A DNA stretch of 64,000 nt, taken from positions 248,001 through 312,000 of the forward strand of contig NZ_FUXL01000004.1 of the NCBI RefSeq assembly GCF_900167365.1, in the 5' to 3' direction. Below, in pieces: positions 42,558 through 52,254 of the stretch. This DNA comes from Consotaella salsifontis. GTDB lineage: Bacteria; Pseudomonadota; Alphaproteobacteria; Rhizobiales; Rhizobiaceae. Position 1 is the first letter of the stretch, and the number at the start of each line of letters is the position of its first letter. The notes under the pieces were generated by a model. It was not told where the DNA came from, made no database searches, and was given only the letters and a program-made list of their open reading frames with translations. Both the position numbers and the translations under genes were made by a program.

Positions 42558-42751
42558 GTTTGGGGCCGGCGCCTTAGCGCCGCTTCGAATGCAGACAAGT
42601 CTCCCGTCCATGCCCGGCAAGTTCGAAACATATCGCCGAGGCTCTCCTCAAGAGAAGGAATTCTCTTCAATCGACCAGTAAAGAGCCGCCAATCTCCCAC
42701 TACGCCGATGCAAGCAGGAGTATCATCACGGGCATTGTTGGGAGATCCTGC

Positions 42752-43543
42752 ATGGGCGATTTCGTTCTCTTCTTCCTCGTCGGCGGACTGGCGCAGCTGG
42801 TCGATGGCGCATTGGGCATGGCTTATGGTGTCGTCTCATCCACCGTCTTGCTCAGCTTCGGCGTGGCACCGGCTCAAGCATCGGCCTCGGTTCACGCCGC
42901 CGAACTCTTCACCACCGCCGCCTCGGGCGGATCGCATCTCATTCACCGAAATGTCGATTGGCCTTTGTTCTGGCGCCTGGTTCCGCTCGGTATCGCCGGC
43001 GGCGTAACGGGCACCTATGTGCTCACCAGCGTCAATGGCTCTGTGGTGAAGCCATATGTGGCGATTTATCTCACGATCATCGGTATCTACCTCTTGATCC
43101 GCTCTTTCCGACGCATCCCGCAGAAGCCCGTTCGCGGCCCACTGGTGCTGCCCCTGGCGGCCATCGGCGGCTTCCTGGATGCCGTTGGTGGAGGCGGTTG
43201 GGGCCCGATCGTCACTTCCGGTCTCCTGGGCGCGGGCGGCCAGCCCCGCTATGTGGTCGGCACGGTGAACACCGCGGAGTTTCTCCTGACGGTCGCAGTC
43301 TCCGCCGGCTTCCTCCTCGCCCTGGTGACGGGGCATTGGGATCAGGCGGAAGGATTGGCATCCAATGCCGTTCCCGTCCTCGGGCTGATCATCGGCGGCG
43401 TCGTCGCAGCGCCGTTCGCAGGCTACGCCGTTCGGATCATTCCAGAACGTCTTTTGCTTCGCGCGGTCGGCGTTCTGATCTGCCTGCTTGCCGCTCTCCA
43501 GATCGGCGGCCTTCTCGCACGAGGTGGAACCCTCCGGGCCTGA
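42752..43543 (+). CDS. TauE/SafE (TSUP) family membrane exporter
   Basis: 263 residues with about eight hydrophobic segments. The two family half-repeats begin with LAQLVDGALGMAYG (residues about 14-27) and GGFLDAVGGGGWGP (about 137-150). Members move sulfite, sulfoacetate or other small organosulfur or organic anions across the inner membrane; the substrate cannot be read here. GGGAGA lies 6 nt before the ATG. It is 60 bp upstream of csbD on the same strand. The 296-bp gap before it holds only the autotransporter terminator and its inverted copy. Confidence 0.9.
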   Translation: MGDFVLFFLVGGLAQLVDGALGMAYGVVSSTVLLSFGVAPAQASASVHAAELFTTAASGGSHLIHRNVDWPLFWRLVPLGIAGGVTGTYVLTSVNGSVVKPYVAIYLTIIGIYLLIRSFRRIPQKPVRGPLVLPLAAIGGFLDAVGGGGWGPIVTSGLLGAGGQPRYVVGTVNTAEFLLTVAVSAGFLLALVTGHWDQAEGLASNAVPVLGLIIGGVVAAPFAGYAVRIIPERLLLRAVGVLICLLAALQIGGLLARGGTLRA

Positions 43544-43602
43544 CGCCGTTTGTTGTGCAAGACCAACATTCGTTGGCCTCCGGTCAACAGGAGAACAAGA
43601 AA

Positions 43603-43782
43603 ATGGACAAGGACGAAGTCAAGGGCGCCGCCAAGGAAATGGGCGGCAAGGTCAAGAAGGCTGCCGGCGACCTCACCGATAACGATCGGATGAAGGCGGA
43701 AGGCGAAATGGACCGGGTCGAGGGCAAGACCCAGAAGAACGTCGGCAAGGTCAAGGACGCCGTCAAGGACGCGCTGGACTAA
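43603..43782 (+). CDS. CsbD-like stress protein
   Basis: 59 residues, highly charged, rich in Lys and Asp, no Cys. The family pattern is KGAAKEMGGKVKKAAGDLT followed by AEGEMDRVEGKTQKNVGKV. CsbD proteins are small, disordered, general-stress proteins of unknown molecular role, often induced by sigma-B or EcfG. AGGAG lies 8 nt before the ATG. A terminator follows at once. Confidence 0.9.
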   Translation: MDKDEVKGAAKEMGGKVKKAAGDLTDNDRMKAEGEMDRVEGKTQKNVGKVKDAVKDALD

Positions 43783-43810
43783 GCCGCGCCCAATCCAAGA
43801 TTTTCTGCGG

Positions 43811-43834
43811 CGGCCGCCCCTTGGGCGGCCGTTT
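43811..43834 (+). terminator. intrinsic terminator after csbD
   Basis: Perfect 9-bp stem CGGCCGCCC/GGGCGGCCG with loop CTT, followed by TTTCATTTT. Confidence 0.85.
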
Positions 43835-43976
43835 CATTTTGAAAAGCGGCGTTTCGCCCCTTCGCCTCCAAGGCGGCAGCATGCCGCAGAGGCTTTCTCT
43901 CCGGCGCCAAGACGACTAGGAAGGATGCATTCCGAGCGGCGCGATGCGTCTTGAAGGAGCAACCAGGGCGAGAGAC

Positions 43977-45368
43977 ATGACAGAGACCCGGAAGGAAACG
44001 GATACATTCGGCCCCATTGAAGTGGCGGACGACAAGTACTGGGGCGCTCAGGCGCAGCGCTCATTGCAGAATTTCCGCATCGGCTGGGAAAAGCAGCCGC
44101 TGCCGATCGTGCGCGCGCTGGGAATCGTCAAGCGCGCCGCCGCCGAGGTCAACATGGATCTTGGCAAGCTCGATACGAAGATCGGCAAGGCCATCGTTGA
44201 CGCGGCCCAGGAAGTGGTCGAAGGCAAGCTCAACGAGCATTTCCCGCTGGTGGTCTGGCAGACGGGCTCGGGCACCCAGTCCAACATGAATGCCAACGAG
44301 GTCATCTCCAACCGGGCGATCGAGATGCTCGGCGGCCAGATGGGATCGAAGTCGCCGGTTCATCCGAACGACCACGTCAACATGAGCCAGTCATCGAACG
44401 ACACCTATCCGACGGCCATGCATGTCGCCTGCGCGGAGCAGCTCGTTCACGATCTCCTGCCGGCGCTGAAGAAGCTTCATGGCGCGCTGAAGGCGAAGTC
44501 GGAGGCCTTCAAGGACATCATCAAGATCGGCCGCACCCACACCCAGGACGCGACGCCCCTGACCCTTGGCCAGGAATTCTCCGGCTATGCCCAGCAGGTC
44601 GAGAACGGCATCGCCCGCATCGAGCAGACCCTGCCCGGCCTGATGCAGCTCGCCCAGGGCGGCACCGCCGTCGGCACCGGGCTCAACGCCCCGGTCGGCT
44701 TTGCCGAGAAGGTGGCAGCCAAGATCGCCGAGATCACCGGTCTCGACTTCACCTCGGCTCCGAACAAGTTCGAGGCACTCGCCGCCCATGACGCCATGGT
44801 CTTCTCCCATGGCGCGGTGAACACGGTGGCGGCCTCGCTCTTCAAGATCGCCAACGACATCCGCTTCCTCGGCTCGGGTCCGCGCTCCGGTCTCGGCGAG
44901 CTGGCGCTGCCGGAAAACGAGCCCGGCTCCTCGATCATGCCGGGCAAGGTCAACCCGACCCAGTGCGAGGCAATGACGCAGGTGTGCGTGCAGGTCTTCG
45001 GCAACCACGCCGCCCTCACCTTCGCCGGCAGCCAGGGCCATTTCGAGCTCAACGTCTTCAACCCGGTGATGGCGTACAACTTCCTGCAATCGGTTCGCCT
45101 GCTGTCGGACGCCGCCCACTCCTTCACCGACAATTGCGTCGTCGGCATCGAGGCGCGGGAAGACAACATCCGCCAGGCGCTCAACCGCTCGCTGATGCTC
45201 GTCACCGCGCTGGCGCCCAAGATCGGCTACGATCACGCCGCCAAGATCGCCAAGACGGCCCACAAGAACGGCACGACCCTGCGCGAGGAGGCGATCGCCA
45301 CCGGTCTCGTCACAGCCGAGGAGTACGATGCGATCGTGGTTCCGGGGAACATGGTTCATCCCGGCTGA
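43977..45368 (+). CDS. fumC: fumarate hydratase, class II
   Basis: 463 residues. It catalyses the reversible hydration of fumarate to L-malate in the citric acid cycle, without an iron-sulfur cluster. The signature [15 protein letters not shown] and the substrate-site segments [13 protein letters not shown] and [18 protein letters not shown] are present. The ATG at 43977 ([12 protein letters not shown]) fits the usual N-terminus; an earlier ATG at 43944 would add 11 residues. A strong terminator follows. Confidence 0.97.
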   Translation: MTETRKETDTFGPIEVADDKYWGAQAQRSLQNFRIGWEKQPLPIVRALGIVKRAAAEVNMDLGKLDTKIGKAIVDAAQEVVEGKLNEHFPLVVWQTGSGTQSNMNANEVISNRAIEMLGGQMGSKSPVHPNDHVNMSQSSNDTYPTAMHVACAEQLVHDLLPALKKLHGALKAKSEAFKDIIKIGRTHTQDATPLTLGQEFSGYAQQVENGIARIEQTLPGLMQLAQGGTAVGTGLNAPVGFAEKVAAKIAEITGLDFTSAPNKFEALAAHDAMVFSHGAVNTVAASLFKIANDIRFLGSGPRSGLGELALPENEPGSSIMPGKVNPTQCEAMTQVCVQVFGNHAALTFAGSQGHFELNVFNPVMAYNFLQSVRLLSDAAHSFTDNCVVGIEAREDNIRQALNRSLMLVTALAPKIGYDHAAKIAKTAHKNGTTLREEAIATGLVTAEEYDAIVVPGNMVHPG

Positions 45369-45403
45369 GATCGCATCCGATCACATTCGATGAACAATTC
45401 GTG

Positions 45404-45436
45404 CTGGCTGTTCAGTCTGACTGAACAGCCAGTTTT
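45404..45436 (+). terminator. intrinsic terminator after fumC
   Basis: Perfect 12-bp stem CTGGCTGTTCAG/CTGAACAGCCAG with a 5-nt loop TCTGA, followed by TTTT. Confidence 0.92.
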
Positions 45437-45511
45437 CGTTTCGGCTTCTATCGTTTCACGGCCGAGCGCTTACTTTGCTCCCACCGATCCAATCCGTGGA
45501 GCAAAGACATT

Positions 45512-45898
45512 ATGTCCGCCAACATCCTGCCGCTCAGCCGGCTGCTTCTTTCCGTGCTTTTCATAGTCTCGGGCTTCGGCAAGCTGATGGGCGCCGCCGG
45601 CTTCTCCGGCTATCTGACCAACCTCGGCTTCCCCGCGCCGCTCGCCATGGCCTACATCGTGGGCGCCTTCGAGTTCTTCGGCGGTCTTGCGATCCTCGTC
45701 GGCTTCCAGACCCGCGTCGTCGCCATTCTTCTCGCGCTGTTCTGCGTGGCGACCGGCCTCCTCGCCCATCTCGGCGATTCCACCGCGTTGATGAAGAACA
45801 TTGGCCTCGCCGGCGGCTTCCTCGCGCTCGCGGCCGCTGGCCCCGGTGCCTTCGCCTTCGACACCCGCTCGCACACGGGCGCGCGCAAGTTCGCCTGA
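45512..45898 (+). CDS. DoxX family membrane protein
   Basis: 128 residues with four hydrophobic helices. SRLLLSVLFIVSGFGKLMG at the start and AYIVGAFEFFGGLAILVGF in the middle are typical of the DoxX/YphA group. These proteins are linked to oxidative stress and quinone or thiol redox in some bacteria, but no function can be given here. The ATG at 45512 follows a weak AAAGA site. The gene converges with hisG, leaving 15 bp between stops. Confidence 0.88.
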   Translation: MSANILPLSRLLLSVLFIVSGFGKLMGAAGFSGYLTNLGFPAPLAMAYIVGAFEFFGGLAILVGFQTRVVAILLALFCVATGLLAHLGDSTALMKNIGLAGGFLALAAAGPGAFAFDTRSHTGARKFA

Positions 45899-45913
45899 GG
45901 GACGACCCGTCGC

Positions 45914-46603
45914 TCAGTCGAAGCGGGCGGCGATTTCCGCGGCGAGAAGCGCGTCGGCCTCGGCGCGCTCACGCTTGGCCATGACGAGGCAGGCCTCGGA
46001 CTTCAGGATCACGCCGTCCGACAGCACTTTCAGCCGGTTGGCGACGAGCGTCGAGCCGGTGGAGGTGATGTCGACGATGATGTCGGCCGAGCCCGCCGCC
46101 GGCGCGCCTTCCGTCGCTCCCAGGCTCTCGACTATGCGGTAGCTCTGGATGCCATGGCGGCGGGTGAAGAAGGACTGCGTCAGCCGCGCATACTTGGTCG
46201 CGATCCGGAGGCGCCTGCGGTGCTTCTGGCGGAAGCCGGCGGCGACGTCGTCGAGGTCTTCCATCGCCTCGACGTCGACCCAGGCTTCCGGCACGGCCAC
46301 CACGACATCGGCATGGCCGAAGCCGAGGCGCGCGACGATCTCCACCGACCGGTCGGGATCGGGGATGGTCTCGCGCACCAGATCCTCGCCAGTGACGCCG
46401 AAGTCGATGCCGCCGTCGCGCAGCTCGCGCGCAATCTCGGAGGCCGAGAGCAGAAGAACTTCCAGTCCCTCGATACCGGCGACGTTCGCGCGGTAGCTGC
46501 GCGCGTCCTCGGGCGAGGAAACCATGATGCCGACCTCGGCGAGGCGCTCCACGGTCTGGTCCTTGAGCCGGCCCTTGGAGGGCAGCGCCAGGGTCAGCGT
46601 CAT
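45914..46603 (-). CDS. hisG: ATP phosphoribosyltransferase, short form
   Basis: 229 residues, the short HisG_S form that lacks the C-terminal regulatory domain and needs HisZ. It joins ATP and PRPP in the first step of histidine synthesis. [13 protein letters not shown] at the start, [11 protein letters not shown] and the PRPP loop [13 protein letters not shown] are present. Its ATG overlaps the hisZ stop by 4 nt. Confidence 0.96.
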   Translation of the reverse strand: MTLTLALPSKGRLKDQTVERLAEVGIMVSSPEDARSYRANVAGIEGLEVLLLSASEIARELRDGGIDFGVTGEDLVRETIPDPDRSVEIVARLGFGHADVVVAVPEAWVDVEAMEDLDDVAAGFRQKHRRRLRIATKYARLTQSFFTRRHGIQSYRIVESLGATEGAPAAGSADIIVDITSTGSTLVANRLKVLSDGVILKSEACLVMAKRERAEADALLAAEIAARFD

Positions 46604-47727
46604 CGTCCGTCCTTTCCGGTGAGGGTCGCGACGCGATCGAGCCAGAGCGAGAATCCGACGGCGGGAACAGCCTCGCTGGCGCCGAGATAATCCAGAAGGC
46701 GATCGTAGCGCCCGCCACCGACCAGCGGCTCGGCGGAGCCGGGCTCACGCACCTCGAAGACGAGGCCGGTATAGTAATCCAGCGGGCGACCGAAGGCGGC
46801 GCGGTAGCGGATCGCCGAAAGATCGACCATCGCGGCATCGAGCGCGTGGTTGCGCGCCTCGAAGAAGGCGAGCGCGGGGCCGAGATCGAGCCCGCGACGG
46901 CCGGCGACGGAGGTCAGCCGCTCCCTTGCCTGATCCAGCGAACAATCGATGGACAGGAAGGCGCGAAGCGCTTCGAGCGCGCCCTCGTCGAGCCGTGTCT
47001 CGGCCACCGCCACCTTCTCGATCAGACGGGCGGCGATCTCGCCCGGCGAGCGTCCGGTGTGGATCGGAAGCCCCGCTTCGCTCATCCGCACGCGAATCTC
47101 GCGGGTCAGCTCACCCGCTTCGCCGGCCTTGGCCAAGTCGCGAAGGGCGGGATCGAGCGTGAAAGGCTTGGCGCCGCGCGCCAGCGCACCCATTGCCTTG
47201 CCGAGAAGAGCGTTCTCGCCAAAGGTGCGGATCAGGCGCCGCTGCCAGCCATCGGGCAGGCCGAGCGCGGCAAGGAAGGCTTCGAACAGCCCCTGATCGC
47301 CGAGGATCGTCTGCATTCCCGCGCCAACACCGCAGGCTTCCAGCGCCGCCAGGGAATCGGCGACGGCGCGCGCGTCGGCGCTCGCCAGATCGGGTTCGCC
47401 GAGATCCTCGACGCCCGCCTGGATGAATTCGGCGGGGCCGCTACGCTGCTGGCGGAAGATCAGCCCGCGATAGGAATAGCGGCGTGGCAGCGCCTGGCGC
47501 TCGGCGAGGTGGCTGAGACAGACGGGAATGGTGAAGTCGGGGCGCAGGCAGAGATTTTCCCCGCCCTCGCCCCGCGTCAGGAAGATGCGTCGGCGAAGCG
47601 CCTCGCCCGCCGTGTCGAGATAGGGGTCGGCCGGCTGCAGGATGGGCACGGAGACGAGCGGCGCCCCGCGCTTTTCGAACAGCGCGAGCAGCGGCCCGTC
47701 GAAGGGGGAAACCTCCAGCCCGTCCAT
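46600..47727 (-). CDS. hisZ: ATP phosphoribosyltransferase regulatory subunit
   Basis: 375 residues. A HisS paralogue without aminoacylation activity that binds histidine and forms a hetero-octamer with short HisG. The class II synthetase fold is visible ([13 protein letters not shown] for motif 2 region, [15 protein letters not shown] and [10 protein letters not shown] for motif 3). The ATG at 47727 ([11 protein letters not shown]) has AGGA 9 nt upstream inside the end of hisS; the longer frame upstream is shadow of hisS. The gap to the hisS stop is 5 nt. Confidence 0.94.
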   Translation of the reverse strand: MDGLEVSPFDGPLLALFEKRGAPLVSVPILQPADPYLDTAGEALRRRIFLTRGEGGENLCLRPDFTIPVCLSHLAERQALPRRYSYRGLIFRQQRSGPAEFIQAGVEDLGEPDLASADARAVADSLAALEACGVGAGMQTILGDQGLFEAFLAALGLPDGWQRRLIRTFGENALLGKAMGALARGAKPFTLDPALRDLAKAGEAGELTREIRVRMSEAGLPIHTGRSPGEIAARLIEKVAVAETRLDEGALEALRAFLSIDCSLDQARERLTSVAGRRGLDLGPALAFFEARNHALDAAMVDLSAIRYRAAFGRPLDYYTGLVFEVREPGSAEPLVGGGRYDRLLDYLGASEAVPAVGFSLWLDRVATLTGKDGR

Positions 47728-47732
47728 TTTGC

Positions 47733-49367
47733 TCAATCCTGCTTGAGGCGCTCGGACGCCTGACGGGCGAGGATGCGGCGCACCGCGTCGACCAGCTCCG
47801 CCTCGTCCACCACCTCCTGGCCGGCGCGCGCCTCGCGCCATTCGGCATTGTCGGAGATGCCCTCGGACATCTCCTTGCCGAGCACGAGATCCTTGACCTG
47901 CACCTTGCCGGCCGCCTTCTCGTCCCCGCCCTGGATGACGACACAGGGCGAGTTCCGCCGGTCGGCATATTGCAGCTGCTTGCCGAACTGCTTCGGGTTG
48001 CCCTGGAACATCTCGACCGGGACGACGGGCTGGCCGGGAGCGTTGAGGCCGTTGCGCAGCATGGTCGTCAGGCGCTGGTAGTCGGCGAGCCGGTCACGGT
48101 CCATGACGGTGACGACCACCGGGCCTGGGCGCGCCGCCGTGCCGAGGCGGCCGAGATTCTTCAGCGCCGTCTGGAGGCGCGAGACGCCGATCGAAAAGCC
48201 GGTGGCCGGGACCGGTTGGCTCATGAAGCGGGCGACGAGCCCGTCATAGCGACCGCCGCCGCCGACCGAGCCGAAGCGCACCACCTCGCCCTTGTCGTTG
48301 GTCACGTCGAACAGAAGCTCGGCCTCGAAAACCGGGCCGGTGTAGTACTCCAGGCCGCGCACGACGGAGGTGTCGATGCGGATCCGCTTTGTTCCGTAGC
48401 CCGCAGCGCGAACGAAAGCAGAGATATTCTTCAACTCCTCCAAGCCCGCGACGACTGCTGGAGAATCCAGAAATTCCTCTAGGATAATGTCGAGAAACCG
48501 GGGATTTGCCCACACATTGGCGCCTGCAACATCTCCCATGGTTTCAGTTGGCTCGCCAAAGACCGAATCATCTTGAAGAAGCTCAGCGGCGTTCATGAAA
48601 AGGAAAAAGTCTTTTCGCCCTTCCTCCTGGACCGAGTAGAGCTTTTCGAGTCGCAGGATCTGCCCTTCATCCAGCTCCGCCCCCTTGGTAAAGTCGCCGC
48701 TCTCGTCGAGCCGACCCTTGCCGAGGAGTTCGCGCACGCCGGCAACGCCGAACTTGTCCAGCTTGTCGATGGCGCGAAGAACCGTCAGCCGTCGCTCCGC
48801 CTGTCCCTCCAGGCCGATGGCGTCGAGCACACCGTCCAGCACCTTGCGGTTGTTGACGCGGATGACGTAGTCGCCGCGCTTGATGCCGAGGGCCTCCATG
48901 GTGTCGGCCATCATCATCGCCATCTCGGCGTCGGCCGAGACGTTCGGCGCGCCGACGATATCGGCATCGAACTGCATGAACTGGCGGAAGCGCCCCGGCC
49001 CCGGCTTCTCGTTGCGGAAGACGTAGCCGGCGCGGTAGCTGCGATAGGGCTTGGGCAGGTTCTCGAAGTTTTCCGCCACATAGCGGGCGAGCGGCGCCGT
49101 CAAATCGTAGCGCAGCGACAGCCACTCCTCGTCGTCGTCCTGGAGCGAGAACACGCCCTCGTTCGGCCGGTCGCTGTCGGGCAGAAACTTGCCGAGCGCG
49201 TCGGTGTATTCGAACATCGGCGTTTCCACCGGCTCGAAGCCGTAGCGCTCGTAGACCTCGCGGATCACCGCCAGCATCGCGTCCTGGGCGCGCAGGTCCT
49301 CGGGAGTCCGGTCGATGAAGCCGCGCGGCACCCGCGCCTTGACCTTGTTGGGTTTCTTGGGGGCCAT
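47733..49367 (-). CDS. hisS: histidine--tRNA ligase
   Basis: 544 residues, longer than the E. coli enzyme (424). Motif 1-2 region [15 protein letters not shown] and [13 protein letters not shown], histidine-A motif [15 protein letters not shown], and [10 protein letters not shown] are present. The extra length lies mostly in the insertion domain (residues about 225-330). The DNA for that part, about 48400-48665, is about 51% GC by my count, against 62-65% on either side, and uses A/T-ending codons such as GCA, GTT, CTA and CCA. It heads hisS-hisZ-hisG. Confidence 0.96.
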   Translation of the reverse strand: MAPKKPNKVKARVPRGFIDRTPEDLRAQDAMLAVIREVYERYGFEPVETPMFEYTDALGKFLPDSDRPNEGVFSLQDDDEEWLSLRYDLTAPLARYVAENFENLPKPYRSYRAGYVFRNEKPGPGRFRQFMQFDADIVGAPNVSADAEMAMMMADTMEALGIKRGDYVIRVNNRKVLDGVLDAIGLEGQAERRLTVLRAIDKLDKFGVAGVRELLGKGRLDESGDFTKGAELDEGQILRLEKLYSVQEEGRKDFFLFMNAAELLQDDSVFGEPTETMGDVAGANVWANPRFLDIILEEFLDSPAVVAGLEELKNISAFVRAAGYGTKRIRIDTSVVRGLEYYTGPVFEAELLFDVTNDKGEVVRFGSVGGGGRYDGLVARFMSQPVPATGFSIGVSRLQTALKNLGRLGTAARPGPVVVTVMDRDRLADYQRLTTMLRNGLNAPGQPVVPVEMFQGNPKQFGKQLQYADRRNSPCVVIQGGDEKAAGKVQVKDLVLGKEMSEGISDNAEWREARAGQEVVDEAELVDAVRRILARQASERLKQD

Positions 49368-49515
49368 GGGAAAAACTGCCCGTCGCTGAGTTCATGACAA
49401 GAAGCCGCGTGGGAGCCTCCCGCGCGGCGAAACCGACAGCCGCGTGTTATCCGATCACCTGCCGAGCGACAAGGCGGGATAGAACGGCATGCCGCTCTTA
49501 TGCTCCTTCGTTTCC

Positions 49516-49628
49516 GTCATCCTCGCGCGAAGCGCGGGGATCCATGCCGGGACGGCAACAGCCCGTCAGACGACCTGGCGGTTCAACTGTCTCCGGCATG
49601 GATCCCCGGCCTTAAGGCCGAGGATGAC
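49516..49628. repeat. paired REP-like inverted repeat between hisS and tag
   Basis: Two 35-36 nt units in inverted orientation (49516-49550 and 49593-49628), 42 nt apart. Each begins GTCATCCTCG and ends GGGGATCCATGCCGG when read towards the centre. Each unit also has its own inner stem, with different loop-side bases (CGCGC/GCGCG in one, GGCC/GGCC in the other) that keep pairing. This is the form of a bacterial interspersed REP doublet. The rest of the 286-bp gap shows nothing else. Confidence 0.85.
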
Positions 49629-49653
49629 GCGGTGACTGGATCTAAGTCGGACC

Positions 49654-50322
49654 TTAGCCTCGCTCGCGCACATCCGCAGTCGCCGCAGGTCGCACGAACC
49701 CGGCCCGTTCCGCCTCGCAAGCCTGCCGGCAGCGGCAGCCCTCGAAATGGTCGTTGACGAAGCCCATGGCCTGCATGAAGGCATAGATCGTCGTCGGGCC
49801 GACGAAGGTGAAACCGCGCTTCCTCAGGGCCTTGGAGAGGCGGACGGAGGACGGGCTTGTCGTGTTCGCCCGCGCCCATTCGAGGCTCATGCGCTCGGGT
49901 CGCTCCTCCGCCGTCGGCTCGAACGACCAGAGGAAGGCGGCGAGCGAACCGAACTCCGCCCTCACCTCCTGGGCCCTTTTGGCGTTGTTGATCGCCGAGG
50001 CGATCTTGCCGCGATGGCGCACGATGCGGGCATCCTTGACGATGCGCTCGATATCGTCCTCGCCCATCGTCGCGACCCTGTCGATGGCAAAGCCATGGAA
50101 CAGCTCGCGAAACGCCTCGCGCTTCCTGAGGATCGTGATCCACGACAACCCCGCCTGAAAGCCCTCCAGGCACAGCTTCTCGAACAGGCGGTCGTCCTCG
50201 GCGGAGGGGCGGCCCCACTCCTCGTCGTGATAGCGCAGATATTCCGTGTCATCGCCGGCCCAGAAGCAGCGCGCCTCCCCGTCCGGTCCCGGCCGCAGGC
50301 CATCGTCCAAAATCGTGCTCAT
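49654..50322 (-). CDS. tag: DNA-3-methyladenine glycosylase I
   Basis: 222 residues. It excises 3-methyladenine from alkylated DNA. The four zinc ligands of the Tag family can be assigned: Cys19 (RCFW), His32 (YHDEEWG), His192 and Cys196 (DHFEGC). The catalytic Glu53 is in EGFQAGLSW. The C-terminal CRCRQACEAE tail is longer than in E. coli (187 residues). It stands alone, divergent from the first L,D-transpeptidase gene, with 211 bp between. Confidence 0.94.
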   Translation of the reverse strand: MSTILDDGLRPGPDGEARCFWAGDDTEYLRYHDEEWGRPSAEDDRLFEKLCLEGFQAGLSWITILRKREAFRELFHGFAIDRVATMGEDDIERIVKDARIVRHRGKIASAINNAKRAQEVRAEFGSLAAFLWSFEPTAEERPERMSLEWARANTTSPSSVRLSKALRKRGFTFVGPTTIYAFMQAMGFVNDHFEGCRCRQACEAERAGFVRPAATADVRERG

Positions 50323-50533
50323 GGCCGACAGTGATGGCCGAGCGGTGCGTCACAGGCAAGCCTCTCTCTGCCCGCCGGGTGGATACGGAATGCTAACCAT
50401 AACGAAGTCTTTGCGTGGACGATCGTTCGCGGGGCGGATCGATTCACCTTTCGCTTGCCAATTCTCGCGCAAATTGTCTGCATCGGCGCTCAGCAGCGCC
50501 CTGTCGTTCTCCGATCCACGATCAGGTTGCCTC

Positions 50534-51403
50534 ATGATTCCGCGTTCGTATCTCGCCGCCGTCGCCGCGCTTGCGCTTGTCGTGGCGCTCGGCTCCGGGC
50601 CGGCTCATGCCGAGAATGGCCAGCGCCCTCCGGTCAAGGTCGATCCGTCCATCGCCAGCGATTGGCTGCTCCAGCTCTCGCCGGGTAGCGGCGCCGTCGC
50701 CGACTACCGCAAGCCCCATCAGGCAAGGAACGGCGTCGTCTATTCCTCCGGCGATCCGGGCTTCCCCATCACCATGGACCCGCGCGCCAGCGGCGTCCTC
50801 CTTGCCGCGCCGCCTCAGCCGAGACCCGCCCGCGCCGCCGAGCTGCCGCCCCCGCCTGCCCCGAAGGCGAGCCGCGCGCCGGCCCAGGCGCAGGTGCGCG
50901 AGGCAGCCCTTGCGCCCACCCAGCCGGCGAAGAAGGGCCGGGGTATCGATCCCGCCTTCCTGCCGCAGACCATCGACTACCAGGGCGGCGAGGCGCCGGG
51001 CACGATCATCATCGATACCGAGGCCAAGTATCTCTATCATGTGCTGGAGGACGGCAAGGCGCGCCGCTACGGCGTCGGCGTCGGCAAGCCGGGCTTCGAA
51101 TGGGCCGGCACGCACAAGGTCAGCGCCAAGCGCGAATGGCCCGATTGGCGCCCGCCGGCACAGATGATCGCGCGCGAGAAGAAGAAGGGCCGCATCCTGC
51201 CGGCCATGATGAAGGGCGGCGAGAACAATCCGCTCGGCGCGCGCGCCATGTATCTCGGCTCGACGCTCTACCGGATCCACGGCACCAACCAGCCCTGGAC
51301 CATCGGCAAGGCCATGTCCTCGGGATGCATCCGCATGCGCAACGAGGACGTCACCGAGCTTTATTCGACCGTCGACGTCGGAACCAAGGTGATCGTGCGA
51401 TAG
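50534..51403 (+). CDS. L,D-transpeptidase (YkuD/ErfK family)
   Basis: 289 residues with a signal peptide (about 1-26, ending AHA), so periplasmic. After a Pro/Ala-rich linker (about residues 85-140) comes the YkuD domain with HGTNQPWTIGKAMSSGCIRM. The catalytic Cys is residue 265. Such enzymes make 3-3 peptidoglycan crosslinks or attach proteins to the wall; rhizobia use them for polar growth. The ATG at 50534 begins the signal sequence; an upstream extension is not supported. The next gene is a paralogue. Confidence 0.93.
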   Translation: MIPRSYLAAVAALALVVALGSGPAHAENGQRPPVKVDPSIASDWLLQLSPGSGAVADYRKPHQARNGVVYSSGDPGFPITMDPRASGVLLAAPPQPRPARAAELPPPPAPKASRAPAQAQVREAALAPTQPAKKGRGIDPAFLPQTIDYQGGEAPGTIIIDTEAKYLYHVLEDGKARRYGVGVGKPGFEWAGTHKVSAKREWPDWRPPAQMIAREKKKGRILPAMMKGGENNPLGARAMYLGSTLYRIHGTNQPWTIGKAMSSGCIRMRNEDVTELYSTVDVGTKVIVR

Positions 51404-51420
51404 GAACGCCATGGTGAGGG

Positions 51421-51449
51421 CATGGCGCAACAGGCGCCATGTTTCTCTT
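51421..51449 (+). terminator. terminator between the two L,D-transpeptidase genes
   Basis: 8-bp stem CATGGCGC/GCGCCATG with loop AACAG, followed by TTTCTCTT. It suggests that the second gene has its own promoter. Confidence 0.75.
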
Positions 51450-51542
51450 CATGCAGGAGTCATTTCGATCTTGAGCAATTGTCACCGATCGGGTCTATGA
51501 AAAGCTCGGTCGGGACGAAAAACTATTGAGGGGTTTCATTTG

Positions 51543-52226
51543 ATGACGAAGATGCCGTGGGCGCTCGCCGCGCTTCTCACCCTTGGGCTTGCCTTGCCGG
51601 CGCCGGCCTTCGCCAGTTCCTCCGACGGGGCGCGCGTCGTGCCCGTCGCCTCGCGCCAGCTGCACACGCGCAAACCCGCCGAGCAGTTCCAGCGCCGGCG
51701 GGTCGAGATCAAGACCGGCGAGACGCCCGGAACCATCATCGTCGATACCCAGCGCCATTTTCTCTATTATGTCGAAGGCAAGGGCCTGGCCACGCGCTAT
51801 GGCGTGGGCGTCGGCCGCGAGGGCTTCGGCTGGTCGGGCAACATGAAGATCGGCCGCAAGGAAGAGTGGCCGGGCTGGACGCCGCCGGCCACCATGGTTC
51901 GCCGTGAGCGCGCCAAGGGGCACATCCTGCCGGCCTACATGCCAGGGGGCCAGGACAACCCGCTGGGCGCGCGCGCCATGTATCTCTACCGCAACGGCCA
52001 CGACTCGATGTTCCGCATTCATGGCACCAACCAGCCGTGGTCCATCGGCCAGAGCATGTCTTCGGGCTGCATCCGCATGATGAACGAGGACGTTAAGCAT
52101 CTCTATTCACGAGCCGACAAGGGCACCAAGGTCGTGGTGATCGGCCCCGACGGGCGCGGCCGCGACCGTATCTATCAGGAGACGCGCGGCCATGTCGGGC
52201 TGCTGAAGCTGATCTTCGGGAGCTGA
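51543..52226 (+). CDS. L,D-transpeptidase (YkuD/ErfK family), second copy
   Basis: 227 residues. Signal peptide about 1-25 (ending AFA). The catalytic domain is clearly related to that of the preceding gene (shared ETPGTIIVDT-like, NPLGARAMYL and HGTNQPW-IG-MSSGCIRM segments), with catalytic Cys176. It lacks the long Pro/Ala linker of the first copy. The ATG at 51543 follows GAGGGG by 9 nt; a TTG one codon earlier also fits. Its C-terminus has a short extra tail (HVGLLKLIFGS). Confidence 0.93.
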   Translation: MTKMPWALAALLTLGLALPAPAFASSSDGARVVPVASRQLHTRKPAEQFQRRRVEIKTGETPGTIIVDTQRHFLYYVEGKGLATRYGVGVGREGFGWSGNMKIGRKEEWPGWTPPATMVRRERAKGHILPAYMPGGQDNPLGARAMYLYRNGHDSMFRIHGTNQPWSIGQSMSSGCIRMMNEDVKHLYSRADKGTKVVVIGPDGRGRDRIYQETRGHVGLLKLIFGS

Positions 52227-52254
52227 CGCAACCGCTCGCCTGGAAATCGCGATG

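Noticed and set aside
37466..42582. The autotransporter locus as a complete mobile element
   Set aside because: It is flanked by similar terminator stems and has unusual composition at one end, but there is no transposase, integrase or target-site duplication that I can see, so I report only the observations.
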